Positions 10,286 through 23,063 are shown, counted from the stretch's first letter. The stretch: DNA of 64,000 bases from Mesobacillus jeotgali (GCF_014856545.2 NZ_CP109811.1:3528001-3592000); one strand, 5' to 3'. Made by a program: numbers and translations. Notes: generated by a model not told the origin, from the letters alone.

Positions 10286-11575
10286 TTATGCAACAGTTTT
10301 GCTGTTTTCTACAAGGAAATCAACTGCTTTTTTCAATTGAAGGTCGCCTTTGATTCCGTCAAGGCTTCCGCCTAGTGCTGCTTGGATTTGGTCAGCAGTC
10401 ATATTGTACATTTCAGACATTTTTTGAAGCTCTGCACTTACTTCTTCATCTGTAACTTCGATGTTTTCAGCTTTTGCAATTGCTTCAAGAGTCAGGTTCA
10501 CACGTACGCGTGTAGCAGCTTCTTCTTTCATTTGTTCGCGAAGAGCAGCTTCGTCCTGTCCAGAGAACTGGTAGTACAGGTCAAGGTTCATGCCTTGCAT
10601 TTGCAAGCGTTGTTCGAACTCATTTACCATGCGGTCGATTTCAGTATCGATCATTGATTGAGGAACATCGATTTCTGCGTTAGCTGCTGCTTTTTCTACA
10701 ACAGTGTCACGTTCGAAATGTTCTTTTTGGTGACCTTTATCGTGTGCAAGACGATCTTTGATCTTCGTCTTAAGCTCATCTAAAGTTTCAACTTCTTCAT
10801 CAGCATCTTTAGCGAACTCGTCGTCTAGAGCTGGAAGTTCTTTTCCTTTGATTTCGTGAATTTTTACTTTGAAAGTTGCAGGCTTACCAGCAAGTTCAGC
10901 TGCATGGTACTCTTCAGGGAAAGTAACCTCTACATCTTTTTCTTCGCCAGTAGCTGTTCCAACTAGCTGCTCTTCGAAGCCAGGGATGAATGAACCTGAA
11001 CCAAGTTCAAGTGCATAGTTTTCAGCTTTTCCGCCTTCGAAAGCTTCGCCGTCAACGAATCCTTCGAAATCGATGACAACACTGTCGCCATTTTCAGCAG
11101 TGCCTTCTTCTTTAACAACAAGCTCAGCTTGCTTTTCTTGCATTGCTTTTAATTCGTTCTCTACTTCTTCATCAGTTACGTTTGTGTCGAATGCTTCTAC
11201 TTCAAGTCCTTTGTACTCGCCAAGCTTAACTTCAGGCTTAACTGTAACAGTTGCCTTGATGATCAAGCTCTTGCCCTTTTCGATTTGTTCTACATCGATT
11301 TCCGGGCGGTCAACTGGCTCGATACCAGTTTCGTCGATTGCATTTGAATATGCTTCTGGAAGAAGGATATCAATTGCATCCTGATATAAAGACTCTACGC
11401 CGAAACGCTTTTCGAACATTTGGCGAGGCATTTTTCCTTTACGGAATCCTGGTACGTTAATTTGCTTAACGACTTTCTTGAATGCAGCGTCAAGACCTTG
11501 GTTGACCTTTTCTGCATCTACTTCAATTGTTAGAACCGTTTGGTTCCCTTCTCTTTTTTCTACCTTTGCAGACAT
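10286..11575 (-). CDS. tig: Trigger factor, ribosome-associated chaperone and prolyl isomerase
   Basis: This protein binds nascent chains at the ribosome exit and assists folding. It has 429 residues, the family length. The N-terminal ribosome-binding signature GFRKGKMPR is at about residues 44-52, the FKBP-type isomerase domain spans about 150-245, and the C-terminal helical chaperone domain follows. Two consecutive TAA codons end the frame. GGAGGG precedes the ATG. It is a single-gene unit with a strong promoter upstream. Confidence 0.97.
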   Translation of the reverse strand: MSAKVEKREGNQTVLTIEVDAEKVNQGLDAAFKKVVKQINVPGFRKGKMPRQMFEKRFGVESLYQDAIDILLPEAYSNAIDETGIEPVDRPEIDVEQIEKGKSLIIKATVTVKPEVKLGEYKGLEVEAFDTNVTDEEVENELKAMQEKQAELVVKEEGTAENGDSVVIDFEGFVDGEAFEGGKAENYALELGSGSFIPGFEEQLVGTATGEEKDVEVTFPEEYHAAELAGKPATFKVKIHEIKGKELPALDDEFAKDADEEVETLDELKTKIKDRLAHDKGHQKEHFERDTVVEKAAANAEIDVPQSMIDTEIDRMVNEFEQRLQMQGMNLDLYYQFSGQDEAALREQMKEEAATRVRVNLTLEAIAKAENIEVTDEEVSAELQKMSEMYNMTADQIQAALGGSLDGIKGDLQLKKAVDFLVENSKTVA

Positions 11576-11695
11576 ACAGTTCCCTCCAACAATAATCTAT
11601 TGTCATTTTCATTCGACGATGAATACTCTTGTTAACCAAGCAATATTCCAGATTAAATGTAAAATAGAATGATTTTTACATAATACAACCACTAC

Positions 11696-11723
11696 ATTAT
11701 AACACAGGATTATTTCGTTTCAA
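11696..11723 (-). promoter_or_regulatory. Sigma-A promoter of tig
   Basis: On the minus strand, -35 TTGAAA (11718-11723), a 16-base spacer and -10 TATAAT (11696-11701) preceded by TGT (extended -10). The leader to the tig start is about 115 bases. Confidence 0.8.
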
Positions 11724-11732
11724 CAGCCTGGA

Positions 11733-12755
11733 CTATATTATCGGGTAAGAAATTTCTTCTAGCCTCCGGATAAAGTCCAAAACCTGCTCTGCCGCCTCGG
11801 CCTCGCTATGGTATATTTCCGCAAATGACTCGAGCGGATCTTCGAATCCATAATACTCATTGGCGGTAAAATGGCAGGCAGCAGCCCATGCCGAAGCCTT
11901 CCCGATTGGCAGTTCGAAAGGATAGACCAAAAAGAGGTATCGTTCGACCAGCCTTTGTACATTTTCAAATAAAACAGGATCATCACTTTCAATCTCGCGG
12001 CTTAAAAGTTGGATGACACCGCTGTCCTCGATATATTCCTTCAGTTCGGGTAAACGTGCTGGATTGAACAATTCTTCCCATTCGAATTTATGCACCAGTG
12101 TTTCTTCTGCATACTCTTGTTCTTTCAATATATTAAGCAGCATCGTTTTTAAAAAGGGATGCCCTTCTCCTGATACGACATATTCCTTGATTTTTTCAAT
12201 ATAGGGTCTTATGTTTACCTTCGCAAGTTCAGCAGCAACCATTACCTGATCGTTCGGGCTCTTATAGTCAAACAGATTAAGCTCTTCCTCTTCAGGCTCA
12301 TCTTCAAAACTCTCAATGGGTTCCATTTCTGTATCGCCGTTCAGCATCCGCTTGCCAAATTCAAGCATGGTGATGAAATGCTCATGCTTGTCACCCGGGA
12401 TTTCCCGTTCCTCCAGAAGAGCTTCGATGGTCGCAACAACTTCTTTGTATTCATTCAACTGGACAAGGATCATTAGATACATATCAATCACTTGTATGTA
12501 ATCACCCAGTCCGCTCCGGAGCATCTCCGCCACAATTTCCTTGGCCTGATGGGTATTGCCTGCTTCATAATTAGAAAGGGCGAGGCCAACGTATACATCA
12601 CTGTTCTCAGGGTCATGCTCCAAAGCCTGCTCAAGAAACTGAATAGCATCCCTGTACTTCCGCTGTTTTAAATAGTCGAGGCCCTTTTCCAACAGACGCT
12701 TTTCCAGACCGGGAAATAGGATCACATTATCCTCGTTGGATTCCCGTTTTTTCAT
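11733..12755 (-). CDS. ysoA: Tetratricopeptide repeat protein YsoA
   Basis: This 340-residue acidic cytoplasmic protein has TPR-like helix pairs in the first third (ALEHDPENSDVYVGLALSNY matches the TPR consensus). Its position between tig and leuD matches B. subtilis ysoA. Two ATGs lie 6 bases apart; the second (12755) is chosen because AAGGCGG is seven bases ahead of it and almost touches the first. The partner and function are unknown. No terminator of its own is seen before the tig promoter. Confidence 0.85.
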   Translation of the reverse strand: MKKRESNEDNVILFPGLEKRLLEKGLDYLKQRKYRDAIQFLEQALEHDPENSDVYVGLALSNYEAGNTHQAKEIVAEMLRSGLGDYIQVIDMYLMILVQLNEYKEVVATIEALLEEREIPGDKHEHFITMLEFGKRMLNGDTEMEPIESFEDEPEEEELNLFDYKSPNDQVMVAAELAKVNIRPYIEKIKEYVVSGEGHPFLKTMLLNILKEQEYAEETLVHKFEWEELFNPARLPELKEYIEDSGVIQLLSREIESDDPVLFENVQRLVERYLFLVYPFELPIGKASAWAAACHFTANEYYGFEDPLESFAEIYHSEAEAAEQVLDFIRRLEEISYPII

Positions 12756-12850
12756 ACACATACCGCCTTACTTTTTAAAAGTTCACTATATTAATTCCAT
12801 TGTATTTTTCTTTGAGTTCAGCTTTTTTAGAAAGTTTAGCATGAATCCCT

Positions 12851-12888
12851 GAAAAAACAAAAAGATTCACAAGCTATGCCTGTGAATC
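12851..12888 (-). terminator. Intrinsic terminator of the ilv-leu operon (after leuD)
   Basis: The 8-bp stem GATTCACA / TGTGAATC (12864-12871, 12881-12888) with a 9-base loop is followed on the minus strand by TTTTTGTTTTTT. It lies 16 bases after the leuD stop. The plus strand also carries a T run, but no plus-strand gene ends here. Confidence 0.85.
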
Positions 12889-12904
12889 AATCGTTTTTTA
12901 TAAG

Positions 12905-13501
12905 TTAGATTACTTTTTCTGTATGCTTATTCTCATATTCTCTGATACTGTCTTCAAGCTGGAGCGTTAGTTCGATTTCATCCCAGCCATTGAGGAGCAT
13001 GTTATACCAATACGGAGAGATATCAAAACTTGCTTTGAATCCCTCGTGGTCATAAACCACCTTCTGTTCCAGCGAAACATTTAGTTCATATTGCTGCCCG
13101 CTTGCATTCGTAAGCAAATAGGTTACGTCTTCCTCTGGCAGAACGATCGGGAGAATTCCGTTTTTCAGGCAATTTTGTTTAAAAATATCCGCAAATGATG
13201 GAGCAATCAAAACCTTGAAGCCATAATCCAGCAACGCCCATGGCGCATGCTCCCTGGATGAACCGCAGCCGAAATTCTCATTCGCTATTAAAATGGATGT
13301 TCCTTCGTTATCCGGATGATTCAGCTCAAATTCTTCATTGAGCTCACCGTTAGTCTTATAGCGCCAATCGTAAAACAGATACTGTCCAAATCCCGTTTTT
13401 TCGATTTTCTTAAGAAATTGCTTCGGAATAATCTGGTCAGTGTCAACATTTGTCCGGTCCATCGCAGCAACTTTCCCCTTCATTTCTGTAAATCCCGTCA
13501 T
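12905..13501 (-). CDS. leuD: 3-isopropylmalate dehydratase small subunit
   Basis: Forms the isomerase of leucine synthesis with LeuC, interconverting 2- and 3-isopropylmalate. The 198-residue product has the swivel-domain signatures NVDTDQIIPKQFL near residue 17 and GCGSSREHAPWAL near residue 74. It is the last gene of the operon. Unusually, it is separated from leuC by 292 bases. Confidence 0.96.
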   Translation of the reverse strand: MTGFTEMKGKVAAMDRTNVDTDQIIPKQFLKKIEKTGFGQYLFYDWRYKTNGELNEEFELNHPDNEGTSILIANENFGCGSSREHAPWALLDYGFKVLIAPSFADIFKQNCLKNGILPIVLPEEDVTYLLTNASGQQYELNVSLEQKVVYDHEGFKASFDISPYWYNMLLNGWDEIELTLQLEDSIREYENKHTEKVI

Positions 13502-13793
13502 TTTAGGCTCCTTTCATCGAAAAATATCTTTTTGTTAAACTAAATACATTAAAGTCGTAGCTTTTTCAAAGCAAACTCAGAAAATAGGTAGTGAAATGAC
13601 CCGAAATTTCCGTTTTCGGGTCATTTTCAAGTCGGTATTTTTAGCTGGAAAAATTTTTCTCTTATTCAACGATGATTATTGCACGTAGGACCTCGATAAT
13701 TGCACCATTCAGGCTATTATTTGAACAAAAAATCACATTAATTGCACCATTAAGACGACTAATTGCACCTTATCCCATTATTTGGTAAAAACC
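13502..13793. repeat. Gap between leuC and leuD with a hairpin and TTGCACC repeats
   Basis: No gene is seen. The stem ATGACCCGAAA / TTTCGGGTCAT with a 7-base loop lies at about 13597-13625. Further on, TTGCAC-type strings occur about four times between 13678 and 13770 (ATTGCACG once, AATTGCACC three times) at irregular spacing. In most Bacillus genomes leuC and leuD are nearly adjacent, so this looks like inserted repeat material. The hairpin has only TTTTC after it on the plus strand. Confidence 0.6.
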
Positions 13794-15203
13794 CTAAACG
13801 GTAATGCCCGCCATCGACCTGACATCGACAAAGTGCCCATGAAGGGCGGCAGCTGCTGCCATTGCGGGGCTGACTAAATGGGTGCGGGCTCCGGCTCCCT
13901 GTCTGCCCTCAAAATTCCTGTTTGAAGTGGAGGCACAGTGCTCGCCAGCCGGTACAATGTCTGCGTTCATACTCAGGCACATGCTGCAACCGGATTCCCG
14001 CCATTCAAATCCTGCTTCGATAAAAATCTTGGCGAGACCTTCTGCTTCTGCCGCCTTCTTGACCTGCTGCGAACCGGGTACGACAATCGCATCGACTCCA
14101 GCGGCCACTTTTTTACCTTTGACGATGTCGGCCGCCGCCCTGAGATCCTCTATTCTTGAATTCGTGCAGGACCCGATAAAGACTTTCGTTACATTAATAT
14201 CCGTAATCAGCTGACCTTCCGTTAGTCCCATATAATCAAACGCTCTTTGTACAGACTTCCTTTCTGCATCAGTCTCACATTCTGCCAGATAAGGCACTCT
14301 TTCTGTTACTGGAGCAGTCATTGACGGGTTCGTACCCCAGCTGACCATAGTTGATATGGCATCGCCATCTACCGTGATGGTATGGTCATATTCTGCATCA
14401 TCATCAGAGCTGAGCTGCTGCCATTCAAGGATTTTATCGAGGAAGGCATCTCCCTGTGCTACATATTTCCTTCCATTCAGATAAGCGAAGGTTTTTTCAT
14501 CAGGGGCCACGAGGGAGGCCTTGGCTCCTCCTTCAATGGACATATTGCAGATAGTCATCCTTTCCTCCATCGACATCTTCCTGATGGCATCGCCGCAAAA
14601 TTCAATTACATAACCGGTACCGAAATTGACTCCATGTTTACTGATAATGAACAGGATGAGATCTTTAGCGCTCACTCCAGGTGCAAGAGAGCCGGACACC
14701 TCAACTTTCAATGTTTTTGGCTTTGTCTGCCAGAGTGTTTGAGTTGCCAGCACATGTTCAACCTCACTGGTGCCAATTCCGAAGGCGAGGGCTCCGAATG
14801 CACCATGCGTAGAAGTATGGCTATCTCCGCAAACAATTGTCATCCCAGGCTGTGTTAATCCCAATTCAGGTCCGATGACATGGACGATGCCTTGCTCAGG
14901 ACTGTCAAGGTCGGCCAGTGTAATGCCGAATTCAAGACAATTCTCCCTTAAGGTATCCATCTGGGTCTTCGCAACAGGATCAGTGATCTCATGCCGGTTA
15001 ACTGTTGGTACATTGTGGTCCATGGTCGCAAACGTCAAATCCGGGCGCCGAACAGACCGTTTTTTCTGCCTCAGTCCCGAAAAAGCCTGCGGGGAGGTTA
15101 CCTCGTGAACAAGATGGAGGTCAATATACATAAGGTCTGGTTTGCCTTCCTCCTGACGCACTATATGCTTCTCCCAAATTTTTTCGATGATCGTTTTCCC
15201 CAA
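13794..15203 (-). CDS. leuC: 3-isopropylmalate dehydratase large subunit
   Basis: The aconitase-family [4Fe-4S] subunit of leucine synthesis. From TTG 15203 the product is 469 residues and begins [14 protein letters not shown]. The iron-sulfur ligands are in [10 protein letters not shown] and GCSMCLSMN. The frame is open to 15236, but AAGGGGAGG six bases before the TTG and the family N-terminus favour the shorter form. It lies in the ilv-leu operon between leuB and leuD. Confidence 0.95.
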   Translation of the reverse strand: MGKTIIEKIWEKHIVRQEEGKPDLMYIDLHLVHEVTSPQAFSGLRQKKRSVRRPDLTFATMDHNVPTVNRHEITDPVAKTQMDTLRENCLEFGITLADLDSPEQGIVHVIGPELGLTQPGMTIVCGDSHTSTHGAFGALAFGIGTSEVEHVLATQTLWQTKPKTLKVEVSGSLAPGVSAKDLILFIISKHGVNFGTGYVIEFCGDAIRKMSMEERMTICNMSIEGGAKASLVAPDEKTFAYLNGRKYVAQGDAFLDKILEWQQLSSDDDAEYDHTITVDGDAISTMVSWGTNPSMTAPVTERVPYLAECETDAERKSVQRAFDYMGLTEGQLITDINVTKVFIGSCTNSRIEDLRAAADIVKGKKVAAGVDAIVVPGSQQVKKAAEAEGLAKIFIEAGFEWRESGCSMCLSMNADIVPAGEHCASTSNRNFEGRQGAGARTHLVSPAMAAAAALHGHFVDVRSMAGITV

Positions 15204-15276
15204 AAATACCCTCCCCTTTTTTAAATCATTTTTCATCTATTTATTTGCAAACTGTCTGATAGTTTAAATTCCTGCT

Positions 15277-16389
15277 TTATGCGTAAGCACCCATGATATT
15301 CAGGATCGCTTCATTGTCCAGCAGTGCCGCTTTAATCTCTTCAACCATCCCTTCAGTCGTTAAAAATGGTGTGCCAAATACGGCAATGTCGCGGGTTCTG
15401 CTGCCAGCGTCCAGCACCTGCTCTACCGCATTCTCGATTGCCTCAGCTTCTTCTTGAAGGCCAAAGGACAGTCGAAGCATCATTGCGGCTGACAGGATCA
15501 TTGCGATCGGATTGGCCGCGTTCATACCAGCGATATCTGGTGCAGAACCGTGGATTGGCTCATATAGATATGGCCCTGCAGCCGAAACACTTGCTGACGG
15601 CAGCATGCCAAGCGATCCGGTAAGCACGGAGGCTTCATCGCTTAAAATATCCCCAAACATATTCTCTGTGACAAGTACATCGAACTGGCGCGGGTTCTTG
15701 ATCAGCTGCATTGCGGCATTATCGACCAGCATATGGTCAAGCTGGACATTTGGAAAATCCATGGCGACCTCTTCCGCTGTTTCGCGCCACATCCGGCTCG
15801 ATTCCAGAACATTAGCTTTATCGACAGAAGTGACCTTCCCTTTTCTCATGGCAGCCAGTTCAAATGCGTAACGGATGACTCTCTCCATCTCGTTTTTCTG
15901 GTAAAACAATGTATCTACTACAGAAGCTTCGCCTTTCTGGACAGATCTCTCACTTGGCTTCCCAAAATAGAGCCCGCCCGTCAACTCCCTGACCACTACC
16001 ATGTCAACCCCTTCAACAACATCCTTGCGCAGTGGCGAGATCCCGGAAATACTTGAGTAATATTGAACAGGACGGACATTCGCATACAAACCGAGCTCTT
16101 TCCGGATTTTCAGCAGTCCTTTTTCAGGGCGAATATGACCAGGCATCCGATCCCATTTAGGGCCGCCTACAGCACCTAACAGAACTGCATCACTGGACTT
16201 GCAGAGGTCTAGTGTATGCTCCGGCAGCGGCGTTCCAAATTCATCGATTGCTGCTCCGCCGATTTCTCCATAAGTAAAATGGAACTTTTGGTTAAAAAGT
16301 TCAGCAACTGCCTGGAGGATGGTAACCGCCCCCCTGCTTACTTCTTTGCCAACGCCATCTCCTGGCAGGATTGCGATCCTTTTTTCCAT
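15277..16389 (-). CDS. leuB: 3-isopropylmalate dehydrogenase
   Basis: Oxidatively decarboxylates 3-isopropylmalate to 2-ketoisocaproate with NAD+. The 370-residue protein begins MEKRIAILPGDGVGKEV; the substrate loop VRELTGGLYFG is near residue 140 and the NAD/metal-binding segment YEPIHGSAPDIAG near 280. CGGAGGCG precedes the ATG. It is in the operon, 32 bases after leuA. Confidence 0.97.
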   Translation of the reverse strand: MEKRIAILPGDGVGKEVSRGAVTILQAVAELFNQKFHFTYGEIGGAAIDEFGTPLPEHTLDLCKSSDAVLLGAVGGPKWDRMPGHIRPEKGLLKIRKELGLYANVRPVQYYSSISGISPLRKDVVEGVDMVVVRELTGGLYFGKPSERSVQKGEASVVDTLFYQKNEMERVIRYAFELAAMRKGKVTSVDKANVLESSRMWRETAEEVAMDFPNVQLDHMLVDNAAMQLIKNPRQFDVLVTENMFGDILSDEASVLTGSLGMLPSASVSAAGPYLYEPIHGSAPDIAGMNAANPIAMILSAAMMLRLSFGLQEEAEAIENAVEQVLDAGSRTRDIAVFGTPFLTTEGMVEEIKAALLDNEAILNIMGAYA

Positions 16390-16421
16390 TACATTCGCCT
16401 CCGATTTCTTAAGTATATTTT

Positions 16422-18996
<2,575 letters not shown>

Positions 18997-19125
18997 TTAG
19001 TGTATTTTTAATCGGTTTCTTCTTGAGTCTTGCTTTTCGATCAGTTCTTGAATGAAGTAACTTCTGCCAAAGATTTTCGTTTATCACTTGTTTGACTAAC
19101 AACAACCTTTACGAAAAGATTTTTA

Positions 19126-19641
19126 TCAAACAAATGAAAATGTTTTTTGCTGCCCTGTCCGCTGGTTTCCCCTAGGGAATGCTGTCGTTCCGGTACGGGC
19201 CAATTCTCTGATTCCGTATGGTTTAATCAAATCGATAAATGCCTCAATTTTTTCCGTTTCGCCTGTCAGTTGGATGATGATGCTATCCTTGCTGACGTCG
19301 ATCACCGAGGCCCGGAATGGTTCAATGATCGAGTAGATTTCTGCCCGGTTATGCGGCAGGACTGGCACCTTCATGAGAATCAGCTCTCGCGCGACAATCG
19401 CCTGGTCACTGATATCTGCCACCTTAAGGACATCAATCTGTTTATTGAGCTGTTTCGTGATTTGTTCGACCATCCCGTCATTCTCCACATGGACAACACA
19501 GGTAATCCGCGAAACTCCCTCCTGCTCGGTGAGGCCTACTGAAATGCTTTCAATATTGTAGTTCCGCTTCGAGAATAAGTTTGTGATCCTGTTCAGTACT
19601 CCTGGCCGGTTCAATACCGTCATCGTTATGATTCTTTTCAT
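19126..19641 (-). CDS. ilvH: Acetolactate synthase small (regulatory) subunit
   Basis: The valine-sensing regulatory partner of IlvB; also called ilvN. The 171-residue protein has an N-terminal ACT domain ([21 protein letters not shown]) and a C-terminal dimerisation domain. The start ATG overlaps the ilvB stop by 4 bases. A gap of 156 bases to ilvC follows, in which I see no clear regulatory signal. Confidence 0.95.
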   Translation of the reverse strand: MKRIITMTVLNRPGVLNRITNLFSKRNYNIESISVGLTEQEGVSRITCVVHVENDGMVEQITKQLNKQIDVLKVADISDQAIVARELILMKVPVLPHNRAEIYSIIEPFRASVIDVSKDSIIIQLTGETEKIEAFIDLIKPYGIRELARTGTTAFPRGNQRTGQQKTFSFV

Positions 19642-21347
19642 TTCTTCACTCCCACCATTTCGTGGATTCCTTTCCCAGGTGCGATCATCGGGTAGACATT
19701 TTCGGCTCCGTCGACCCTGAAATCGAGCAGCACCGGCTCTTTGTCATGCAGGACCTGATTCAGAATTAAATGTGCTTCTTCCTCCGAGTGGATTTCAAAC
19801 CCTTTGATGCCATAGGCCTCAGCCAGTTTTACAAAAGATGGCTGGACCGGATTTTTACTGTGGGAATATCTTTCTTTATAAAAAATCTCCTGCCATTGTC
19901 TGACCATCCCAAGCGCCTTATTATTGAAAATCGCTATTTTGATTGGCAGCTGGAATTCAGCAATGACCGCCAGCTCCTGTGTTGACATCTGGAAGCCGCC
20001 ATCTCCGAGAACGGCGACAACACAGGCAGATGGATCTGCCAGCTGTGCTCCAATGCTTGCAGGCAGGCCAAATCCCATTGTCCCGAGTCCCCCGGAGGTC
20101 ACCCATCGATCCGCTTGCTGGAACTGATAATATTGTGCTGCCCACATTTGGTGCTGGCCAACATCGGTCACGACAATCGCTTCACCCGCCGTTTTTTCAT
20201 ATAGGAGTTCCATAACCTTTTGCGGTTTTAGCATTTCACTGTTCTCGTAATGGTAAGGATGATCCTCCTTCCAGGCTGCGAGCGTTTCCACCCATTCTTC
20301 CTGGAGTGGAGGCCTGCCTTCCAGCTTTAACAACTGTCTTAATGCCTCTCCTGCATCACCGACAACCGGGATTTGCGTTGGCACATTTTTGCCGATTTCA
20401 GCTGGATCGATATCGATATGGGCAACAGTTGCTTTCGGAGCGAAATGCTTTAAATTTCCGGTCAGCCGGTCATCGAATCTTGCTCCAATATTGATCAGCA
20501 GGTCACAATTATACAGCGCCATATTTGCTGTATAGCAGCCATGCATCCCCGCCATGCCAAGGAATAGTTCATGTCCCGCCGGAAAGCCTCCCAACCCCAG
20601 TAATGTGTGGACAACATGAAGGTTCTGCTGTTCAGCATATTCTTTTAAGAGATTCGAAGCCTTTGCGTGAAGGACACCTGCCCCAGCAAGAATGACCGGC
20701 CTTTTTGCCTTGCTGACAGCTTCCGATAGTTTTCTTACTTGAAGGAAATTCGGCTCCACTGTCGGCTGATAGCCTGGAAGGTGGATTTCCTCCTCCGCTG
20801 GTACTGCCGATACGCCTGCTGCCATGTCCTTAGGGAAATCTATGACGACTGGTCCGGGTCTTCCGCTTGTCGCTATATAAAATGCTTCCTTGATGATTCT
20901 GGGGATGTCTTTGATATCCCGAATCTGATAATTGTACTTCGTAATAGGAGTCGTGATACCAAGGATGTCAGCTTCCTGGAAGGCGTCTGTACCGATTACT
21001 CCTGTCGCAACCTGGCCCGTAAAGACGACCAGCGGCAATGAGTCCATCATGGCATCAGCGATGCCGGTAATAATATTGGTCGCTCCGGGACCAGAAGTCG
21101 CGATTACTACTCCAGGTTTCCCGCTGATTCTCGCGTATCCTTCCGCCGCGTGGATCCCTCCCTGTTCATGCCTTGGCAAAACATGAAGAATGTTAGAATC
21201 ATAGAGTTTGTCGTAAATCGGAAGGACAGCCCCTCCCGGGTAGCCGAAAATGACTTCGACGTTTTCCTTTTCCAGGGCTTTAAGCAGCATATCCGCACCG
21301 CTTACTTCACTCGTTTTAGCCTTTGTTTCCTTCAAGGCAGCTTCCAT
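19638..21347 (-). CDS. ilvB: Acetolactate synthase large (catalytic) subunit
   Basis: This ThDP/FAD-dependent enzyme joins pyruvate to pyruvate or 2-ketobutyrate. The 569-residue protein has the catalytic glutamate region in [17 protein letters not shown] near residue 60 and the ThDP-binding GDGGFQMS...NN segment near 445-475. The T-box leader directly upstream controls it and the genes downstream. The start is ATG 21347 with GGGAGG ahead. Confidence 0.97.
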   Translation of the reverse strand: MEAALKETKAKTSEVSGADMLLKALEKENVEVIFGYPGGAVLPIYDKLYDSNILHVLPRHEQGGIHAAEGYARISGKPGVVIATSGPGATNIITGIADAMMDSLPLVVFTGQVATGVIGTDAFQEADILGITTPITKYNYQIRDIKDIPRIIKEAFYIATSGRPGPVVIDFPKDMAAGVSAVPAEEEIHLPGYQPTVEPNFLQVRKLSEAVSKAKRPVILAGAGVLHAKASNLLKEYAEQQNLHVVHTLLGLGGFPAGHELFLGMAGMHGCYTANMALYNCDLLINIGARFDDRLTGNLKHFAPKATVAHIDIDPAEIGKNVPTQIPVVGDAGEALRQLLKLEGRPPLQEEWVETLAAWKEDHPYHYENSEMLKPQKVMELLYEKTAGEAIVVTDVGQHQMWAAQYYQFQQADRWVTSGGLGTMGFGLPASIGAQLADPSACVVAVLGDGGFQMSTQELAVIAEFQLPIKIAIFNNKALGMVRQWQEIFYKERYSHSKNPVQPSFVKLAEAYGIKGFEIHSEEEAHLILNQVLHDKEPVLLDFRVDGAENVYPMIAPGKGIHEMVGVKK

Positions 21348-21387
21348 TTATCGAACCTCCCATTGTGAACTCACAGTTTTTTTCAAA

Positions 21388-21690
21388 ATAAAAAAGCCCA
21401 CTCCATCTCCATATGCCAGGTATGCCAGGCAAAGGGATGGAATAGGCTTTATCTCCTTATTCCACGGTACCACCCTTATTCACGCATGATGCGTGCACTC
21501 GTGACAGCTTCAGCTGCCGGTTTTGATAACAAGTGCAGGGCACTCGACCAGTTTTACTAGGTTTCCTTTCGAACTGGCGCTCCAGGGTGAGTTCACTTAT
21601 CGCGGCATCTCCGGTTCCCAGCAATCCCGGCTCTCTGTGCATGCTGATCGCAATAAATTACTTGTCCCTGTCTTCGCTTTATCCATATTC
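21388..21690 (-). ncRNA. T-box leader (leucine, CUC specifier) of ilvB operon
   Basis: On the minus strand the conserved T-box AGGGTGGTACCGTGGAA lies at 21460-21476, with UGGU matching a tRNA ending in discriminator A. The stem I specifier loop reads GTGAACTCACCC, in which CTC (21589-21591) is the leucine codon. The terminator hairpin (AAGCCTATTCCATC pairing with GATGGAGTGGGCTT, then TTTTTT) ends near 21388. When uncharged tRNA-Leu binds, the antiterminator forms and ilvB onwards is read. The leader begins about 20 bases after the ilvE stop. Confidence 0.93.
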
Positions 21691-21709
21691 AATTAGACTT
21701 TTATTCAGA

Positions 21710-22612
21710 TCAACTGACTTGGTGGGCTTTTTCCGGATAGACCTGGATTCCATCGGCTACAACCTTTGCCCTGAACTCACGCAGGATGTTTTGCGTATGC
21801 TCTCCCGGCACTCCATCGCCGATGACTCTTCCATCTACTTTTACGACTGCGATTACTTCTGCTGCAGTCCCGGTAAGGAATACTTCGTCAGCTGTGTATA
21901 CATCATGGCGGGTAAATGGTTCCTCCTTGACCTCATACCCCAGATTTTTGGCGATTTCAATGACGGCATTCCTAGTGATCCCTTCCAGTGCCCCTACGTA
22001 CCCTGGCGGTGTGAGGAAAGTGTTGCCTCGCACGATAAAAATATTATCCGCGGATCCTTCGGCAACATAGCCCTGGTCATTCAGCATAAGTGCTTCACTT
22101 ACATTTGCCAGATGAGCTTCGATTTTCACAAGAACATTATTCAAATAATTCAGTGATTTCACTTTAGGACTTAATACATCGGGACGATTTCTCCTTGTCG
22201 CGACCGTTACAATTTCCAGTCCACGTTCATACAATTCCTTTGGAAAAATAGCCAGGGGCTCCACAATGATGACGACATTCGCTTTCGGGCACTTATAGGG
22301 ATCCAACCCAAGGTCCCCGACACCTCTGGAAACGACAATGCGGATATAAGCATTTCTCAATTGATTCCTCTCGACCGTGTCAACAACCAGGCCGGTGAAC
22401 TCCTCCTTAGAGTGTGGCATGTTCAGCATAATGGACTTGCCTGACCGGTAAAGCCGGTCCATGTGTTCTTCCATCCTGAAAATGTTGCCGCTGTAAACCC
22501 GTATCCCTTCAAAAATACCGTCTCCGTATAGAAATCCATGATCATATACCGAAACCTTAGCATTTTCCTTGGTGACAAATTCACCATTTAAGTAGATCCA
22601 CTGATCGGGCAC
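21710..22612 (-). CDS. ilvE: Branched-chain amino acid aminotransferase
   Basis: A PLP fold-type IV aminotransferase interconverting Leu/Ile/Val and their keto acids. The 300-residue product begins (V)PDQWIYLNGEFV; the catalytic lysine is in SPKVKSLNYLNN and the phosphate-binding EGSADNIF follows near residue 190. GTG 22612 is chosen because AAAGGAG is eight bases ahead; another GTG at 22621 lies inside that binding site. The gene sits between the promoter and the T-box, so its expression should not depend on the leucine T-box. A fold-type IV D-amino acid transaminase is less likely given sequence and context. Confidence 0.93.
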   Translation of the reverse strand: MPDQWIYLNGEFVTKENAKVSVYDHGFLYGDGIFEGIRVYSGNIFRMEEHMDRLYRSGKSIMLNMPHSKEEFTGLVVDTVERNQLRNAYIRIVVSRGVGDLGLDPYKCPKANVVIIVEPLAIFPKELYERGLEIVTVATRRNRPDVLSPKVKSLNYLNNVLVKIEAHLANVSEALMLNDQGYVAEGSADNIFIVRGNTFLTPPGYVGALEGITRNAVIEIAKNLGYEVKEEPFTRHDVYTADEVFLTGTAAEVIAVVKVDGRVIGDGVPGEHTQNILREFRAKVVADGIQVYPEKAHQVS

Positions 22613-22753
22613 AATAAACACTCCTTTAACGAATAGACGCTTTAAATTATTAAATTTACAGGTTAAAAAAATACAGTTTTACATTATTCACAAATTAATA
22701 TAAAACTATGACTCGCTTTAGTTGCATTCAACTTGTTTTTTTATTTGAGGATT

Positions 22754-22782
22754 ATCTTACGCCCAATTTTCACACTCGTCAA
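22754..22782 (-). promoter_or_regulatory. Sigma-A promoter of the ilvE-ilv-leu operon
   Basis: On the minus strand, -35 TTGACG (22777-22782), a 17-base spacer and -10 TAAGAT (22754-22759). The predicted start near 22747 gives a leader of about 135 bases before ilvE. Confidence 0.7.
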
Positions 22783-22828
22783 CACCCTTTTTCTAAATTA
22801 TTTGATAATTTAGATTAGTTAGTTTATT

Positions 22829-22842
22829 TGTATACGCTTACA
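22829..22842 (-). promoter_or_regulatory. cre-like CcpA site upstream of ilvE promoter
   Basis: The minus strand reads TGTAAGCGTATACA, 13 of 14 positions matching the cre consensus TGWAARCGYTWNCW. Its centre lies about 88 bases upstream of the predicted start site, a place suited to activation. From memory, CcpA activates the B. subtilis ilv-leu operon through a cre at about -96. Confidence 0.65.
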
Positions 22843-22938
22843 TTGTTGATATATTCACATTTAAATAAAATGAAATTTTTTTTGGTTGGCACATATATTG
22901 GACTTCGGTTTTCGAGATTGTCTACGAACTGGAGGGCA

Positions 22939-22969
22939 TAAAAAAAACTCACCTTGGAGAAGGTGAGTT
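22939..22969 (-). terminator. Intrinsic terminator of tRNA-Arg
   Basis: The 10-bp perfect stem AACTCACCTT / AAGGTGAGTT with a GGAG-complement loop is followed by seven T on the minus strand, 18 bases after the tRNA 3' end. Confidence 0.92.
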
Positions 22970-22986
22970 AAGGTATGTAGTTTAAA

Positions 22987-23063
22987 TGGCGTCCCAGGAG
23001 AGATTCGAACTCCCGACCGTACGCTTAGAAGGCGTATGCTCTATCCAACTGAGCTACTGGGAC
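22987..23063 (-). tRNA. tRNA-Arg (anticodon TCT)
   Basis: The 77-base minus-strand gene has acceptor arms GTCCCAG and CTGGGAC, discriminator G and an encoded CCA. The D arm contains AGCTCAGTTGGATAGAGC, the anticodon loop CTTCTAA carries TCT, which reads AGA/AGG, and the T arm contains GGTTCGAATC-type sequence (AGTTCGAATC). It stands alone with a terminator behind it. Confidence 0.97.

Noticed and set aside
14382..14858. Plus-strand 158-codon frame inside leuC
   Set aside because: It is a shadow frame antisense to a conserved enzyme, like the many other antisense frames in this window.
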